A stretch of DNA of 64,000 nucleotides from Leptasterias polaris (GCA_037783415.1 JAZGTN010000179.1:846001-910000); one strand, 5' to 3'. Positions 39,901-54,900 are shown, numbered from the stretch's first letter. The notes: generated by a model not told the origin, from the sequence alone. Made by a program: numbers and translations.

Positions 39901-42900
39901 CTTCAGTATTGAAAAAAAACTTTACTGTGCCTCTGTGTGTTTTAATTGTTTTAAAGAATATCCTTGTCACATAGAAAGCCTGACTAAGGTTCTCAAAGAA
40001 AGCACTGGGATTAATTTTTCTTTTGTAAACAAAATTATGAGATTCATACAGCGTGAATAACAAAACCTCGACTGTGAGTCATGGCCGATGATTTGTCCCA
40101 TGGGCGGAATCTTGGTTCACTTCGGCTTTTCTCCCATCTAGCCAAATACAGTAATAAACATTGGTGGCAGCCTCTCAATCTCTCATAATGCTCACTTCTA
40201 ACAAAAAGACAAGTCTGGATTCAGGGATTGCACAATACATGTAACTCCTGGAGAATGGAGACTTTAAACATACATTCCAGTACTATTTTACCCTCTTAGT
40301 ATTTGGAAAACGAAGCATTGCATGGTGAGTGTTTGCACTGTGCATGCCAATGGAATGTCCAAGCGTGTGAATGTTTCACTATTCAGAGTTTACCCAATAG
40401 ATCGATCCACCAAGCCCCGCCTCCTTACGAGTCGACCAATCACAGCCGCGAAACCCGATCACCATTAGTGCAAAGATCACCAAACGGCTCAAATGGTGAT
40501 CAGATTTCGCGGCTGTGATTGGTCAATGAGAAATGGTGTGGCTTAATGGATCGGTGTATTGCCAGTCTGTTAAACCTCCACTGTGCGTTGCCAGTTACTG
40601 GGTCATCCGCAGCAAACTTGTTAAATCCCAAGTATAACAACATTAACATAACTATTTTTAAAGTCAAACTATTTGTTCTTGCTTGCAGGCTTGTAAGTCC
40701 ATGTGCATGTGGGTGAGAGCCATGGATCTGTACTCCAAAGTGTTCCGCACCGTGGAGCCAAAGAAAAAGAAGTAAGTGGCTGTAACTTTTGGATGTATAC
40801 ATGTGTATAGCAGGCTGGGGTCACCGCCAGTCAGTGAGTGCCAGGGGCTGGGGGAAACTTAATCCAATGATCCCTAACTCCTAGGACATTGATCTTGTAA
40901 CTTTTTTAGTATAAAATAACTGAGATCAAAATAAGCTATCACCTACATCTCCAGTCTTATTCCATAAGATTAAAGTGTTGCACAAATATCGACTGCTTCG
41001 AGTGCCATAGTTAAAACTACGACTCTGGTGATCCTCGGCGCAGGAAAATAGGCTGCTACGGGGATTGCAGAGGGAGTTGTAGTTTTAACCATAGTACAAG
41101 TAAAAGCAGTCAATACTTGTTTTATACTACGCAATACATATATCGTGCCTAGACGTCTAGGTACAAACAAGCTGCTGTTGCTATGGGTATATTACATTGG
41201 TTGCTAGGGGTTAAAGTACCTCGCTTGTAGCGTAGTGAGCACGTCATGTTCGTGTGGCTTACTGTTAAAAGTAATACATATTATCATAACCATTTAAAAT
41301 ACAGAATCTATGTAAGGGGTGTTTTAATAACTTCTATTTTCTTTTTTAACTAGGCTACGTGAAGCTGAGGAAGAGCTAGCTGCCACTATGTCAGTGCTCA
41401 AGGAGAAGCAAGACAAGCTCGCGGCTGTGGAGAGTCAGATCGCTGAGCTGCAGGCCTCCTACGACGCCAGCGTCAACGAGAAAGAGGCACTGACTAAGAA
41501 TATGGCGCAGACTTCCGCCAGGTTGAAGCGTGCCGGTAAACTGACAACAGCTCTGGGGGATGAACAAGTTAGATGGCAGGAGAGCGTACAGGTAAAATCT
41601 TTAATTGATCTCTGACACACATTCATCATACCAAAAGCACTTGAAGCTAAGCCAGAACAGCAGCAGAAAGCTTTTTCATCAAACTCTTTGATAGATGTAT
41701 GTAGTTTTCCTTCGAACTAGCCGGATTTGCCGAGTGTTGCAAGAATTATGCATATATCGTCGGCTAAAAGGTGTTTGTTGAAGTTTAATTTTCGTAAAGA
41801 TCAAAAGGGCTTCAAACGAAAAATGCATATAAAGTTGAAAAAATAAATCAGTATCCACAAACTAATGTCTTTCTTAGAAAGTGCTTGTTTCTTTTTGCTA
41901 AACAATTATTTTGGACACCACTCTTGATAAAAAAAACTACATTCTACAAGTATTTTTTTTAAAACAAAGATAAACACAAGTAGAAGACCAAAGACCTTGT
42001 TTCAATTCAGCGCCCATCCAGAATATCCCCACAGTTTTGAAAACACATGGGGAGAGCCCCGATACCAATGGATATTAGCAAAAATTCTTATTTAAAGTAT
42101 CCCTTTAATTGGAGAGCTGTTGTACACATAATCAACGACAGTCAGGTTCTGATTCTACTAATACTATTGAGCTTGGTTCATACTTCATGCGAATTGCAAA
42201 GCGAATTTCTTTGCATCACAATTGGAAAACAGCGTGTACTTGATTGCTTGCGTCAGATAATTCCCTTTGCGTTCACTTTTGCGTGAAGTATGAAGAAATA
42301 TGTGTAACACGTTTCTCAAATATTTGTATCCCCAACCCCAGGAGTTCCAGAAAGAGATAGGCAACGTTGTCGGCAATGTCTTCGTAGCTGCAGCTTGCGT
42401 CGCTTACTTCGGTGCCTTCACTAGTTCCTATCGCGTTGAGCTCGTCCAGCGCTGGACTGACCGATGTAAAGAACTAGAGATCCCTGTTACAGATGACTTG
42501 AGTCTGCTGAAGGTATGGGTTTCATTTGCTTCGTTTCCTAACCCACCAAAAACCAGCTGATGGGGTTGTTTGATTTTGATTGGTGCTGTAAGACATAGCT
42601 GAGTTAAGTTAGCATTGTTTTGTTTCATTTCATTTTATTCATTAAAAATCAACTTGAACGAAGTTAACATTATTGTTTTTTGTTGTTGTAATATGGTAAA
42701 CGAGTTCGTAATGATTACATATAAATGAGTGGAACTAAACAAAATTGTATCAACATTTTGATCAGAGTTATGCTGGGCAAAAATGCAAAGATTCATGAAA
42801 AGCCCTTATTTCTGGAAGCTCTAACCTTCAATTTTGTTAGTCCAATTACAAATTGTTTCAAAGGCTTTTTCCCTCCCATTTTGCTAGTTCAATTACAATT

Positions 42901-45900
42901 TATTTCTGGAAGTTCTGACCTCTAATTTGTTAGTCCAGTTACAAAGAGCAAGGAACAGTAAGGAAGGCTAAATCTAACATGTAACTTTCTCCTTCCAACT
43001 ACAATTGACCGTCTTGTTATTTTTTTAAGGTGTTGGCCGACCCGTTTGAGATCAGACAGTGGAACGCAGACGGCTTGCCCAGAGACAACGTATCCACGGA
43101 GAATGCAATTCTTGTCACCCGTGGTAGACGCTGGCCTCTCATGATTGACCCTCAGGACCAGGTTAGCTCCCAGCTGGAAAATTCTTTGAAATAAGGATCA
43201 GAAACTACTCAGAATAAAAAGAACATTCTCAAAACCAGGTTCCAATTTTCATGGAGTCGCATAAAGCAAAGCCCTGTAACCTTAACAAATTCTTAACCAG
43301 AAGAAATCTTTTAGTATTCTTGTGGAGTTAAAGGTTTTTTTTCATCATTGCCAAAGATGCCAATGTGACACAAATTCATTGCAAAATGTTTCAAGATGCT
43401 AGGTCCTATTTTTGGCTGATTTTATCCCAAAATGTTGACTTAAATTTTAAAAAGCAATTAGGGCTAATTCTTTACATTAGGCTTCGTCTTGAACAGGTAG
43501 TTATCAAATTGTTAATGTTATAAAAAAATTCTATAGGCATTTCAGTCCTGAAGTTTCCATGATAAATATAAGAATTATAAGACACTAACGCAACAAATCT
43601 TGAAATGAGATCATTTATTCTTCCTGTCGTCCTTCAGGCCAATCGCTGGATCCGTAACCGCGAAGCCAAGAATGGCCTCAAGGTGATCAAGCTGACCGAT
43701 GGTAACTTCCTCAGAACCCTGGAGAACTGCATCCGTGTGGGCATGCCAGTCCTTCTAGAGGAGGTGGAAGAGAGTCTGGACCCCTCACTGGAACCCATCC
43801 TTCTCAAGCAGACGTTTGTACAGGTGAATAGTGGAAACATTTCTCAAAGTTCATCTGAAAGTGATGCTCAAGGAGCTTTGAGTATCATTTGTTTTCTGTC
43901 ATTAGCCTGTTTGAGATATGTTGGACACTATAGGAGTGCACTGTTCGAGTTTATACAGACAAATTTACCCAAGCCTAATAGCATGAGTAGTGTAATAGTA
44001 TTATGTCCACCATATCTCAAAATGCCCCATGAAGTTGAAAATACTTTCCGAGTAAATATTCTTGAAGTATGAAGCCCCTTCACTCTGTCCTAGTCTTGAC
44101 TCCTTAGGCCCCTTTATCCTGATGCAAATTTACCTTTTAGAATTCCTTTGACAGTAAATTTTGATTTGGTATTCTCAGGGTGGACGTCTCCTCATTCGTC
44201 TTGGAGACAGCGACATAGACTACGACAAGAACTTCCGATTCTATATGACGACCAAGATGGCCAACCCTCACTACCTCCCTGAGGTCTGCATCAAAGTCAC
44301 CATCATCAACTTCACTGTCACTAAGTCTGGACTGGAGGACCAATTGCTCAGGTAAGTGGGAAAAAAGCATTGGGAAAAGGCTTTAAAAACGGTCTCTACA
44401 GAGGGCTGCGTCTTGGCCCCTAGTCCTACTACCACTGACAGAGTAGCTAGCGTTGAGCGCACTGATGACCGGCCCCTAGTCCCACTACCACTGACAGAGT
44501 AGCTAGCGTTGAGCGCACTGATGACCGGCCCCTAGTCCCACTACCACTGACAGAGTAGCTAGCGTTGAGCGCACTGATGACCGGGCCCTAGTCCCACTAC
44601 CACTGACAGAGTAGCTAGCGTTGAGCGCACTGATGACCGGGCCCTAGTCCCACTACCACTGACAGAGTAGCTAGCGTTGAGCGCACTGATGACCGGCCCC
44701 TAGTCCCACTACCACTGACAGAGTTGCTAGCGTTGAGCGCACTGATGACCGGCCTCTAGTCCCACTACCACTGACAGAGTAGCTAGCGTTGAGCGCACTG
44801 ATGACCGGCCCCTAGTCCCACTGCCACTGACAGAGTTGCTAGCGTTGAGCGCACTGATGACCGGCCCCTAGTCCCACTACCACTGACACTGAGTAGCTAG
44901 CGTTGAGCGCACTGATGACCGGCCCCTAGTCCCACTACCACTGACAGAGTAGCTAGCGTTGAGCGCACTGATGACCGGCCCCTAGTCCCACTGCCACTGA
45001 CAGAGTTGCTAGCGTTGAGCGCACTGATGACCGGCCCCTAGTCCCACTACCACTGACAGAGTTGCTAGCGTTGAGCGCACTGATGACCGGCCCCTAGTCC
45101 CACTACCACTGACAGAGTAGCTAGCGTTGAGCGCACTGATGACCGGCCCCTAGTCCCACTGCCACTGACAGAGTTGCTAGCGTTGAGCGCACTGATGACC
45201 GGCCCCTAGTCCCACTACCACTGACAGAGTTGCTAGCGTTGAGCGCACTGATGACCGGCCCCTAGTCCCACTACCACTGACAGAGTAGCTAGCGTTGAGC
45301 GCACTGATGACCGGCCCCTAGTCCCACTACCACTGACAGAGTAGCTAGCGTTGAGCGCACTGATGACCGGGCCCTAGTCCCACTACCACTGACAGAGTAG
45401 CTAGCGTTGAGCGCACTGATGACCGGGTTGGGTTGCCCAAATTCCAGACACAACATTTTCAGCCACTTGGCATTACATTTTTCCAATTTTGTTTAAAACA
45501 GCCGTTGAACTATGAATAATCTAAATAAACAAATAAATAAATATATATCAGATATTAAATCATTTATTGCATTCATTGATAGCATAAACAAATACATATG
45601 AGCACCAACCACGAAACCTTGTCCATAAAAGACGACCCTGCTGAAGTCTTCCCAACATTATTCTGCACTCTTGTCAGTCTTGTTTCATTCAATTAAAAAA
45701 GTACCACCTCAACCTCATCATATCAACAGTTTCTTTCTAAACTTGCTCTTTTTGTTTATATTAATGTTTGAACAAAACTACTCCTACATATCTTTCCACT
45801 TTGCTGTAATATTACACTCATCCACATTTCCTTCAGTCCACACTTTATATCACTCACTTGATTGTTCCTCGTGCAAACAAATACATGATTATTCTACCAG

Positions 45901-48900
45901 GTCTTGTCGTAATCTCTATATTCCTTTCACTCGCACACTATACTCTAGCAACACTCTTCGTTTCTATGAAGAAATTAGAAAATCGCCGTCTGTGGGTCGA
46001 TTCAAGTATCATTACAAAAGATTTCTCCTCTCCCATTATGTGGCATAGCTCTCTTCTATTGTCAGCTCTCTTCTATTTTTCAGCCCAGCTCCTATCATCG
46101 CCCATTTACTTAGCCATGCTAGTCTAGACATTTTTATTTTATTGCATCCTAACCTTTTTTGTGTTTGTTTTTTTTGTTTTGCGTCACCTGTTTGTCATGT
46201 CTCCACGTTTGTAGTTTGTCTGTCTAGGCTGTCTTCTACAAGCCTTGGCTTAATCTGACAGCCTCATACTCTCATTTATTTTGGTATACATTGATTAACT
46301 CTTTCCCCGATCTTTTGTGCTTATTATTTTGCTTATCTATGTATTATTCTGTACATATGTTATATTTTGAGAAGAGTAGTATGAAATAAATGTTGATTTG
46401 AATTGAATTGAATTAAAGTTCTGGGTCAAAAAGCATTCGGTGTAGCTGGACCAATGATTTGGATTGATCTTCCTCCTGTCATTAGGGAATCTGTTAGTTC
46501 ATCTGTATTTGGTGAAACTCCTAAGACTCACTTCTATACATGTTAATTTGTGTTATGTGCGGTATAATCTTGGTGGAATAGCACATTTAAAAATTGTTAA
46601 TTGTTACATTACGTTATGTTTTGTGAGATTATCTCCCTGACCCTCAAAAGTCTTCTTCAAAACTGTGACTTATATCGATACTTGATCTTTACTTGGAAAC
46701 AGTGACGTGGTGAGACTGGAGCGTCCAGACCTTGAGGAGCAGAGGAACCAACTGATTGTCCGCATCAACGCTGACAAGAACCAACTCAAGGCCATCGAGG
46801 ATCGCATCCTCAAGCTGCTCTTTGAGTCTGAGGGCAACATCCTGGACAATGAGGAGCTGATTGATACGCTCAATAAGTCTAAGGTAGATATCTTAACAGT
46901 ATTTCGTTGAGATAAAGTATCTGGGAAAGTTTATTTATATGTTGCCGTGCCCAATAGCAGGCCTGTGTTTTGTCAGGATGTTTTTCTGGTTTGAGGCTTT
47001 TTCCTGATTCCATGATTTTTTTAAAAATGATTTTAGGATTTTTTGTGATTCCACGAATTTTTTTTTTCTGGTTTCAGGATTTTTCCTAATTTCAGGATTT
47101 GTCCTGTTCCTTGATTGAGGTTTTTCCTAATTTCAGGATTTTCCCAATTCAATGATTGAAAAAAGAAATTGGATTCCACATTTGAGATAAGATTTGTTTA
47201 AAATGTGACAATGAGTAATTTAAATATATTTGTATCCATCTTAAGGTGACATCAGGTGTAATCACCACACGTCTCAAGGAGGCAGAACAGACTGAGGAGA
47301 AGATCACCCTGGCTCGTGAGAAGTATCGAGTGGTTGCATCCAGAGGTTCCGTCATGTACTTCGTTGTGGCCTCCTTGGCTGAGATTGATCCCATGTATCA
47401 ATACTCACTCAAGTACTTCAAAAATGTAGGTCCAAATCATTCTCTTTTTATTTTTCATTTTATATTATTTATTCTGGCTGTGAAGCCAAGGACTCTCAGA
47501 AAAGCAAACTTAATCACTGTACTAGCCAAGAACCCAAAGGAGAGAAGAAAAGGAAGGATGTTTCAGTTTTAGATGTGGGAGAAAAACCCCAGGGAATTAT
47601 TCCAGGGAAAACCCACGCAGTCAGGTAGGGACTGAAAACCCAATCCACATAGTGGCCTCAGCGTGATTCGAACCGGGGTCCCAGAGAAGGAAGACGAGGA
47701 AAGATACCACTACCCGACCACCCCTGTAATAATCCGGGAGGCCAATCACCTTTATTCGTAGCTGAGAAACTGTTTTCCGCTTTAAAGGTCAAGCTACAGG
47801 CGCCAGGAATGAAACCAGGGCCACAGTGTTTAGAGACCAGTTTACTATGCACTAGCCACATTCCACCATCTGTAGGATAGAAATTAAGTGAGTGATTTAC
47901 AAGGATCCTTCCTCACTTCTAACAAAAATCCAACACCATATTTTTAGCTCAACAACAAAATTGTTGGACTCTTGAGTATGATGGACCTGTTGGATCCCAT
48001 GTAGAGCATGATCAGTTGACTAGTGCAGTCCTCAGTCCAACAGAATCAACCAAACAAATGCAGGTGTTGTTTGAAGGGTTATGGATGGTTAGGGATTGTG
48101 TACATTTATTGATGTTTTTGTTTTCTTTTTTAATGACAGCTGTTCAACCAGTGCATAGAAAACAGTGAGAAGAGTGAGGATCTAAACACTAGGCTGCAGA
48201 TCTTACTGCGTCAGACCACCATAGCTGTCTACACAAACGTCTCAAGGTAAGTACTACGTTGATTCTACAAATGCTTTGATTTGAAATTAAGCATCAATAT
48301 CCCTTGAGTGAGTAGTAGGGTTAGATTGAGTCATCACTTGATCGAGTGCAAGGGTTGGTTGAGTCATCCCTTGATCGAGTGCAAGGGTTGGTTTGAGTCA
48401 TCCCTTGATCGAGTGCAAGGGTTGGTTGAGTCACCCTTGATCGAGTGCAAGGGCTGGTGTGAGTCATCCCTTGATCAAGTGCAAGGGTTGGTTTGAGTCA
48501 TCCCTTGATCGAGTGCAAGGGTTGGTTTGAGTCATCCCTTGATCGAGTGCAAAGGTTGGTTTGAGTCATCCCTTGATCGAGTGAGTGCAAGGGCTGGTTT
48601 GAGTCATCCCTTGCAAAGACAAGCACTTTTGTTACTGGGCTTTAAACAAGAAGACAGAGCCCGAGCTGAAGGCAAAGCAGAAGCTGTGGTTTAGAAAAGG
48701 GCTATAAACAATGAAAAGTCACCCTGTATGTCTGCTGCCATCAAGTGTCTTGATGTTGCCAATCGGAAGAGACAAGTGGACCTCCATTTTCATGAGCAAA
48801 TATTGTTTACATTAGTAACCCTTCTTCACAAGAATAAATGAACTTAAAAAGAGCTGCTTAAATGCGTTGTTTACCGACTTTTTTTTTTTTCTTTGTGTGG

Positions 48901-51900
48901 AACAAATTGAAATCTTTCCGCGCTCTGTAACATTTGTTCTTGTTTGTTGTTGCCATCAGGGGTTTGTTTGAGGTGCACAAGTTGGTGTACTCCTTCATGT
49001 TGTGTGCCGATATCATGCGGCAAGAGGACAAGATTAAACAGACTGAGTGGAACTTCTTCCTGAGGGGCACAGCTGGCGTGGAAAAGGTAAGATCTTCCAA
49101 AGGTTACAAGATCACTTACTATGTCTTCTCATAGAAAAGCCAACTCAGGGGTCATCAATAGTACATGTACGACCCATAATATACATGAAAGGGCAGTATC
49201 ACTTGGGTGATACTATTGACTTTGGGATGTACCAAGGCAACACAAATCAGCAAGGTACAATTTTCCCTTTCTAATACAGACTTTCGAAAAAGCTCAAAAA
49301 GCTGGGCATTTTAGGTTCAAAACGTTAAGAGTTAAGAGGGTATATTTCATTTAACAGTGACTTTGTAAACCTGAAACCTTTGTTGTTACTTTAGGAGCGT
49401 TCTTCCAAGCCGGACATACCTTGGGTAACGGAACACATCTGGAACACAACATTTGATTTAGACGACTTTGTGCCTGCCTTCAAAGGGTTACTTCGGGATC
49501 TGGTGGCTACCCCTATCTACTGCAAGATGGGTCGTCTTGAGGTAGGACATCCTTAGAGAAGTGAAGAATAATTTACACTACATCTACTTGCGTAGAATGT
49601 GTGAATCTGTAATTCATAATACCTAAAACGGTTGATTCATTCTGATTGGTCGAGAGGAGATCACATGGCCATGTGAGGAGTGTTTAAACGTGGCCTGAGA
49701 AAATTGAGTCAAAAGAGGGCGCTCTCAGATAATTGTTCAAGAGGCTAACTGAGGCTAAACCGTCAGATTTGTTCTCATTTTTTAAAAAGGTTTTTAGATT
49801 TTTCAATGGAATGGTATTGATGAATGGGAATAAAAGAGGGGTATCAGGTTTTAAACAGCCGTTGACAACTTTGCAGAGTTGTGGCTGTGTGAAAAGGACC
49901 AAGTCGTTATTAAATGGCTGTTTAAGAACTCAGTGCCTACTCTTTTCTTTTCTTAATGTAGAACATAGTATAAAAGGCTGTAAGCAATGGAGATGTTTTC
50001 TTGTTATGACCAATTTAGGCACTGCAATCTATTGCAATCTCTCAATTTTTATTTTTTTTTCAATTAACACAAAATCTGTTCTCAATAATCAGGTGACTCC
50101 CAACCCTGCATCTTGGGAGGGCTACGGTCCAGTACCCCCACCCTATGAACCCCCAGCACCCCCTGCCGAGGGCGAAGAGCCACCAGCTGCTGCAGGAGAC
50201 GATGGGAAGGTCAAAGGTCACTGGAATGACCGACTCAGCAGCTTCCAGAAACTCATGCTGGTCAAGTGCTTCAGGGAAGAAAAGGTTTGTAGTAAAAAAA
50301 TAAATAAAAAATAAACCCACATCAAAACCTGATGTGAAATTTAGAACTTTTATGGTTGGAAGCTTCGAGAACCAAATACTTAATCTTTTTACATCAAGAA
50401 TGTTTTAAGAATTGTTTAATCCATTATAACTCTCTTCTTTGATTTGTTTATATTTTGTCTGTCTTGTCAATTTTCTCTTTTGTGTTGTTGTGACAACTTT
50501 TTCTCCATTGTGATCATCAAATTTGTTCCCCCCCCCCCATCCACCTCACAGGTTGTCTTTGCCGTGACTGACTTTGTCAGCGAGAACCTGGGCAAGGTGT
50601 TTGTGGAGAGTCCAGCGGTGGACCTAGCCACCCTCTATGAGGACATGACACCTTACACACCTCTGGTCTTTGTGCTGAGTACAGGCTCGGATCCCATGGG
50701 TGCCTTCCAGAGGTTTGCCAAGGAGAGGGGCTTCATGGAGAGGATCCAGGCCATCTCCTTGGGTCAGGGCCAGGGTCCCGTGGCGGAGAAGATGATCGAT
50801 ATCGCTGTGAAGAACGGCGACTGGGTGTTCCTGCAGGTAAGTACTGACCTAATTTATTTTCTATGATATTTATTTAACAAACAACCAGCATCCCCCTAAC
50901 ACCCCAACAAACAAACAAACAAACAACCCAAAAACCCCAACAAACACAGCAACAAATGAACACCGCTACAAACAAACACCTCAACAGACTTATTACGAGA
51001 AAAGCTCCATTAAAGAAAGAAGCTGAAAATACACACCCTTTTCGTCTGGCAACTAAAACCTGTTATCTTCATGTAATTCCTTTTCCAAACAGTGGAGTTA
51101 ATTGGATCATGCACAAACCAGTAAATGCTGCTGACTGCCCCAGGCAAATTAACTGCTCATCCATTAAGTTCAATGACCCGAGTAGTTCAACGTAAACACT
51201 CTCACTCTGTGAAAAGGATGTATACTTTCCGAGTTTTTGTGGACAAACTCGGAATTTCTTAAATGGAGCTTTCCTGTATTGAAGCACCCCAACGCCCCAA
51301 CAAGTAAACAGTTGAGATTGAAATAATTTACAGACAAACTTGAACGCAAACTGTCTGCCACATTCAGAGATGAGAAATTTCAGACTTTTGTTTATGTTAG
51401 GCTGATGTAAAAATGGTGTTATTTTCTTCAGATGCAAAGAAACCTTTGATCCACTTCTCTAGAGCTGGGGATACAGTTTCGCAAAATTCCTTGCAGTATT
51501 TATACTCCAGGGGTTGTATGTACTTATAAGGTTGAAATGCAATCATATCAATATACCTCAGAACAATTACACCGTACTTTCAGACCTTCGTGTGAGCAAT
51601 GACTCTCACCCCTGCACTTTAACTGGACCACTAAAAATGTTTTGTTCACTTGTTATCTTCTCCTAGAACTGCCACTTGGCTGCGTCCTGGATGTTGGCCA
51701 TGGAGGAGAAGATCAAAGAGCTAGGAGAGCCTGGAGCTGAGATCCATGATGAATTCAGACTCTTCCTCAGCTCCATGCCAACCACCAAGTTCCCCGTCTC
51801 CGTCTTGCAGAACAGCGTGAAAGTCACCAACGAGCCGCCAAAGGGTCTTAGGGCTAACGTCCGCCGGGCCTTCTCTGAGATGACATCTCAACAGTTTGAG

Positions 51901-54900
51901 GAACACAGTAAGTAGTCAAAGATGAAGATTGTTGAAATTATTTGAGTGCTTTTCCTTCAACTATTTGCGACATAGCCCCATTCAACTGGATTAGGTCATG
52001 CTGAGTCAATCAATCAAACAAATAGTCAATCGATCAATCATTTATTTTCACGCAATCAATAAATAGAACATACTAAGCAATAATAAATTTTGGCATAAAG
52101 GTGATCAAGAGGTGGGGGGTCTAAAAAAAAAAAGGCTATCGGGTGAAAGGTAAAAGGGATTGAAATACTGCACTTAATCACAAGATAAGTTTATTTAAGT
52201 TAATTTGCACACAGAACAAAGAACTGAAACAGACACAACAAAGACACTCTGCCATTGACTGCACAGCATTAGGTCATGTGTGCAGAGATCTACCAGCAGA
52301 GGCAATTGTGACTTGTCATAACAAGCATTTTGTTGAAATCAATCAATTTAAATTAGGCATTGCGTTTTTCTTCCAGCTGAAATCACTTCCGTTTCTTCCT
52401 AAATAAAGGATGACTGTTAAAATGTGAATGCTTCTAAAGAAAATATTCAAAATTTTTGGATCCTGAAAAGTAATTCTAATTTTGAGCAAATTTGAGAGGT
52501 AACAAATCAAGTCTCGCTCTAGTCAATTTGTCTTTGTTAAACCCCAATTGAATTCAAAATTTACCCAGTCCATTTCCCTTGTTGTTTATCACTTCAAATT
52601 TAAGAGGATCAGAAAATTGTTTGATGTTGTCCCACCTCTTCAAATGTTACAATATTGTCTTTGTTTTATAAACAGTTCTAGGGATCAAGTGGCGTAAGCT
52701 AAACTTTGGTGTCTGCCTGTTCCATGCCATCATTCAAGAACGTAAGAAGTTTGGGCCTCTAGGATGGAACATCAAGGTTCGTATGCTCCTCTTTATCAAC
52801 ACCTGTCCATGGATCAATGTTTTTATTTTTGTTTGTCAGGCTGATTTTATCTTGATTTATTTCATCAATAAAAACAGGTGTTGCATATGTTTCAAATTTT
52901 TTTTAGGTGTTCTGAGCAACGCTCGAAACACATCTTGTTTTAGTTTGTTTATTTGTTTATTTGTTTTTTCTCTCCTCCCCAGCGATTGTCGGCTTTGATA
53001 AACACACCTCTTACTCTCACATAACCTTCAAACTTCACACATAACTAGACCTTTATCTGTAGATGAAACCATCGTCGTGGCGTCATGATGACATCACCAT
53101 GAATTGAATAAGCCGTTTGCGAGTTAGATTTTAATAGTGTTTTTTTTTTAATACAGTATGAATTCAACGACAGCGATCGGGAGTGTGCTCTGGAAAATCT
53201 GAGGATGTTCCTGGCTGATGGAGAGATCCCTTGGGATGCATTGATCTATATCACAGGAGAGGTTTGTTGTCTCCTTTCAGCTAGAAGTCCTCGTCAGGGA
53301 TCAAATTTGGGGGGAAATCCACAAGATCACCGGGGTTGTTGCTCAAAATGTTTACTGGACTAGAATTGTTTTTACAAAACCAGAATAAAAATGGGAAAAA
53401 CTTCAAAAAGATGCATTTAACTGTATGTTCGGTTGTGCCACGTTGGCGAAGCTGTTCCGACCAAATTGTAACCAAAAATGTTGGCTCAGTTGAGCTTGCC
53501 AATTCAATAACGTTAACTAGGTGCGACACTCATCTCTCAGCCAATGATATAGGTCTTCCTTTGACCACAGTGAGGGCGCTGTTTGAAACTTGGGACGTCA
53601 TCTGCAACGGTTCAATAAAATTCTTAAGACTAAGTTCTGGTACGAGTACGTAAAATTTTGAGAACATTAATTTTCAAGAGACATACCTTCATCTCAAACT
53701 GTTTCTAGTTACCAACCCATTTTTGCATAACTCTCGCAAATTGTTACTGTCAATGACTTTTTACGTCAGATCCTGGGCGAAATTTCATAGAGCTGCTTAA
53801 CGATAAGCACTTTTTCTTGCTTACTATAGCAACAAAATTTGCTTGAGGATAAGGGTATTTCACTGGTTAGCAAGAAAATTAAGCAGCCAGCTTGCACGTT
53901 CACCATGGATTTGCATTGTTATGTCATTCATTTTCATGCAGTAAGCACCGGAAGGTTAGCATGCCTTTTTGGTTCTTACGCCGGTTAGCAGGGCAGTAAG
54001 CACAAAATCGGTCGTTAAGCAGCTCTATGAAATTGGGCCTTGTTCATGGTCAGGGTGGCTAAATCATGCATCTGGGTGTTAACTAGCTGATTCTTTGCAT
54101 GCGTTTGTCATTGTAGATCACATATGGTGGGCGTGTAACGGACGTCTGGGATCAACGATGTCTTCGCACTGTCTTGAGGAGATTCTTCTCACCAGATACC
54201 CTGGATCTAGACTACAAGTATTCAGAATCGGGTAAGGATTCTAGAAGTGTATTTAAGTTATTGTTTTGCTGGTCTACATTGCTTGTAAGTTTCTGCTCCT
54301 GAAAACCAGTAGCAATCTGTTCATTCAGTATCATCCCTCTGGGAATCTTAGGTCCTCCGATTTGTTTTCACTTATCATTAAAGCTATGTAACGGTTGCAC
54401 AAATTTGGAACGTAATTGGCAAATGGGGTTTCTACAACATAAACATCCTCCTCCCAAGTTTGATTTTTGTTTCAATGTTAATTTTAACAAATTATTTGTA
54501 TAATACAAATTGAAATTGTATTCATATGAAATTGCTGTGGCCATTTTTAGTTTCAAGAATTTTGTATAAACAGAATTTTTAAGGAACATTTGATTTCATT
54601 AAAAAAAAAAAAAAATTGTTTAAAGCTGTTTTCTCGATTACTATATGTGCAAGACATGCACCTCGAACCCCTGTTTCGGTTGACACATTGGAAAAGACTG
54701 AAATGTGCAATTTCTGAGTGAATGAAGGTGATGTTTCTTGGTATGGATTTTGATCATCTTGACTGTAGGTATCTATTACTGTCCGGACTTGGATACTCTC
54801 GGTGAATATCGAAACTACATTGAGAATCTACCCATCATTGATGAACCAGAGATCTTCGCTATGTTCGGCAACGCTAACATTTCATTCCAGGTCAGTTGGA

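Noticed and set aside
43605..44072. 155-codon ORF longer than exon 38
   Set aside because: Dynein similarity stops at 43823, where a gtgaat donor lies, and resumes in frame at 44179.
44417..45426. CRISPR-like array
   Set aside because: The units are directly adjacent with no unique spacers, in an intron of an animal gene; it is a minisatellite.
45671..46127. Two overlapping ORFs of 89-125 codons before the LINE-like tail
   Set aside because: No reverse transcriptase or endonuclease motif and poor complexity; likely chance frames in old repeat sequence.
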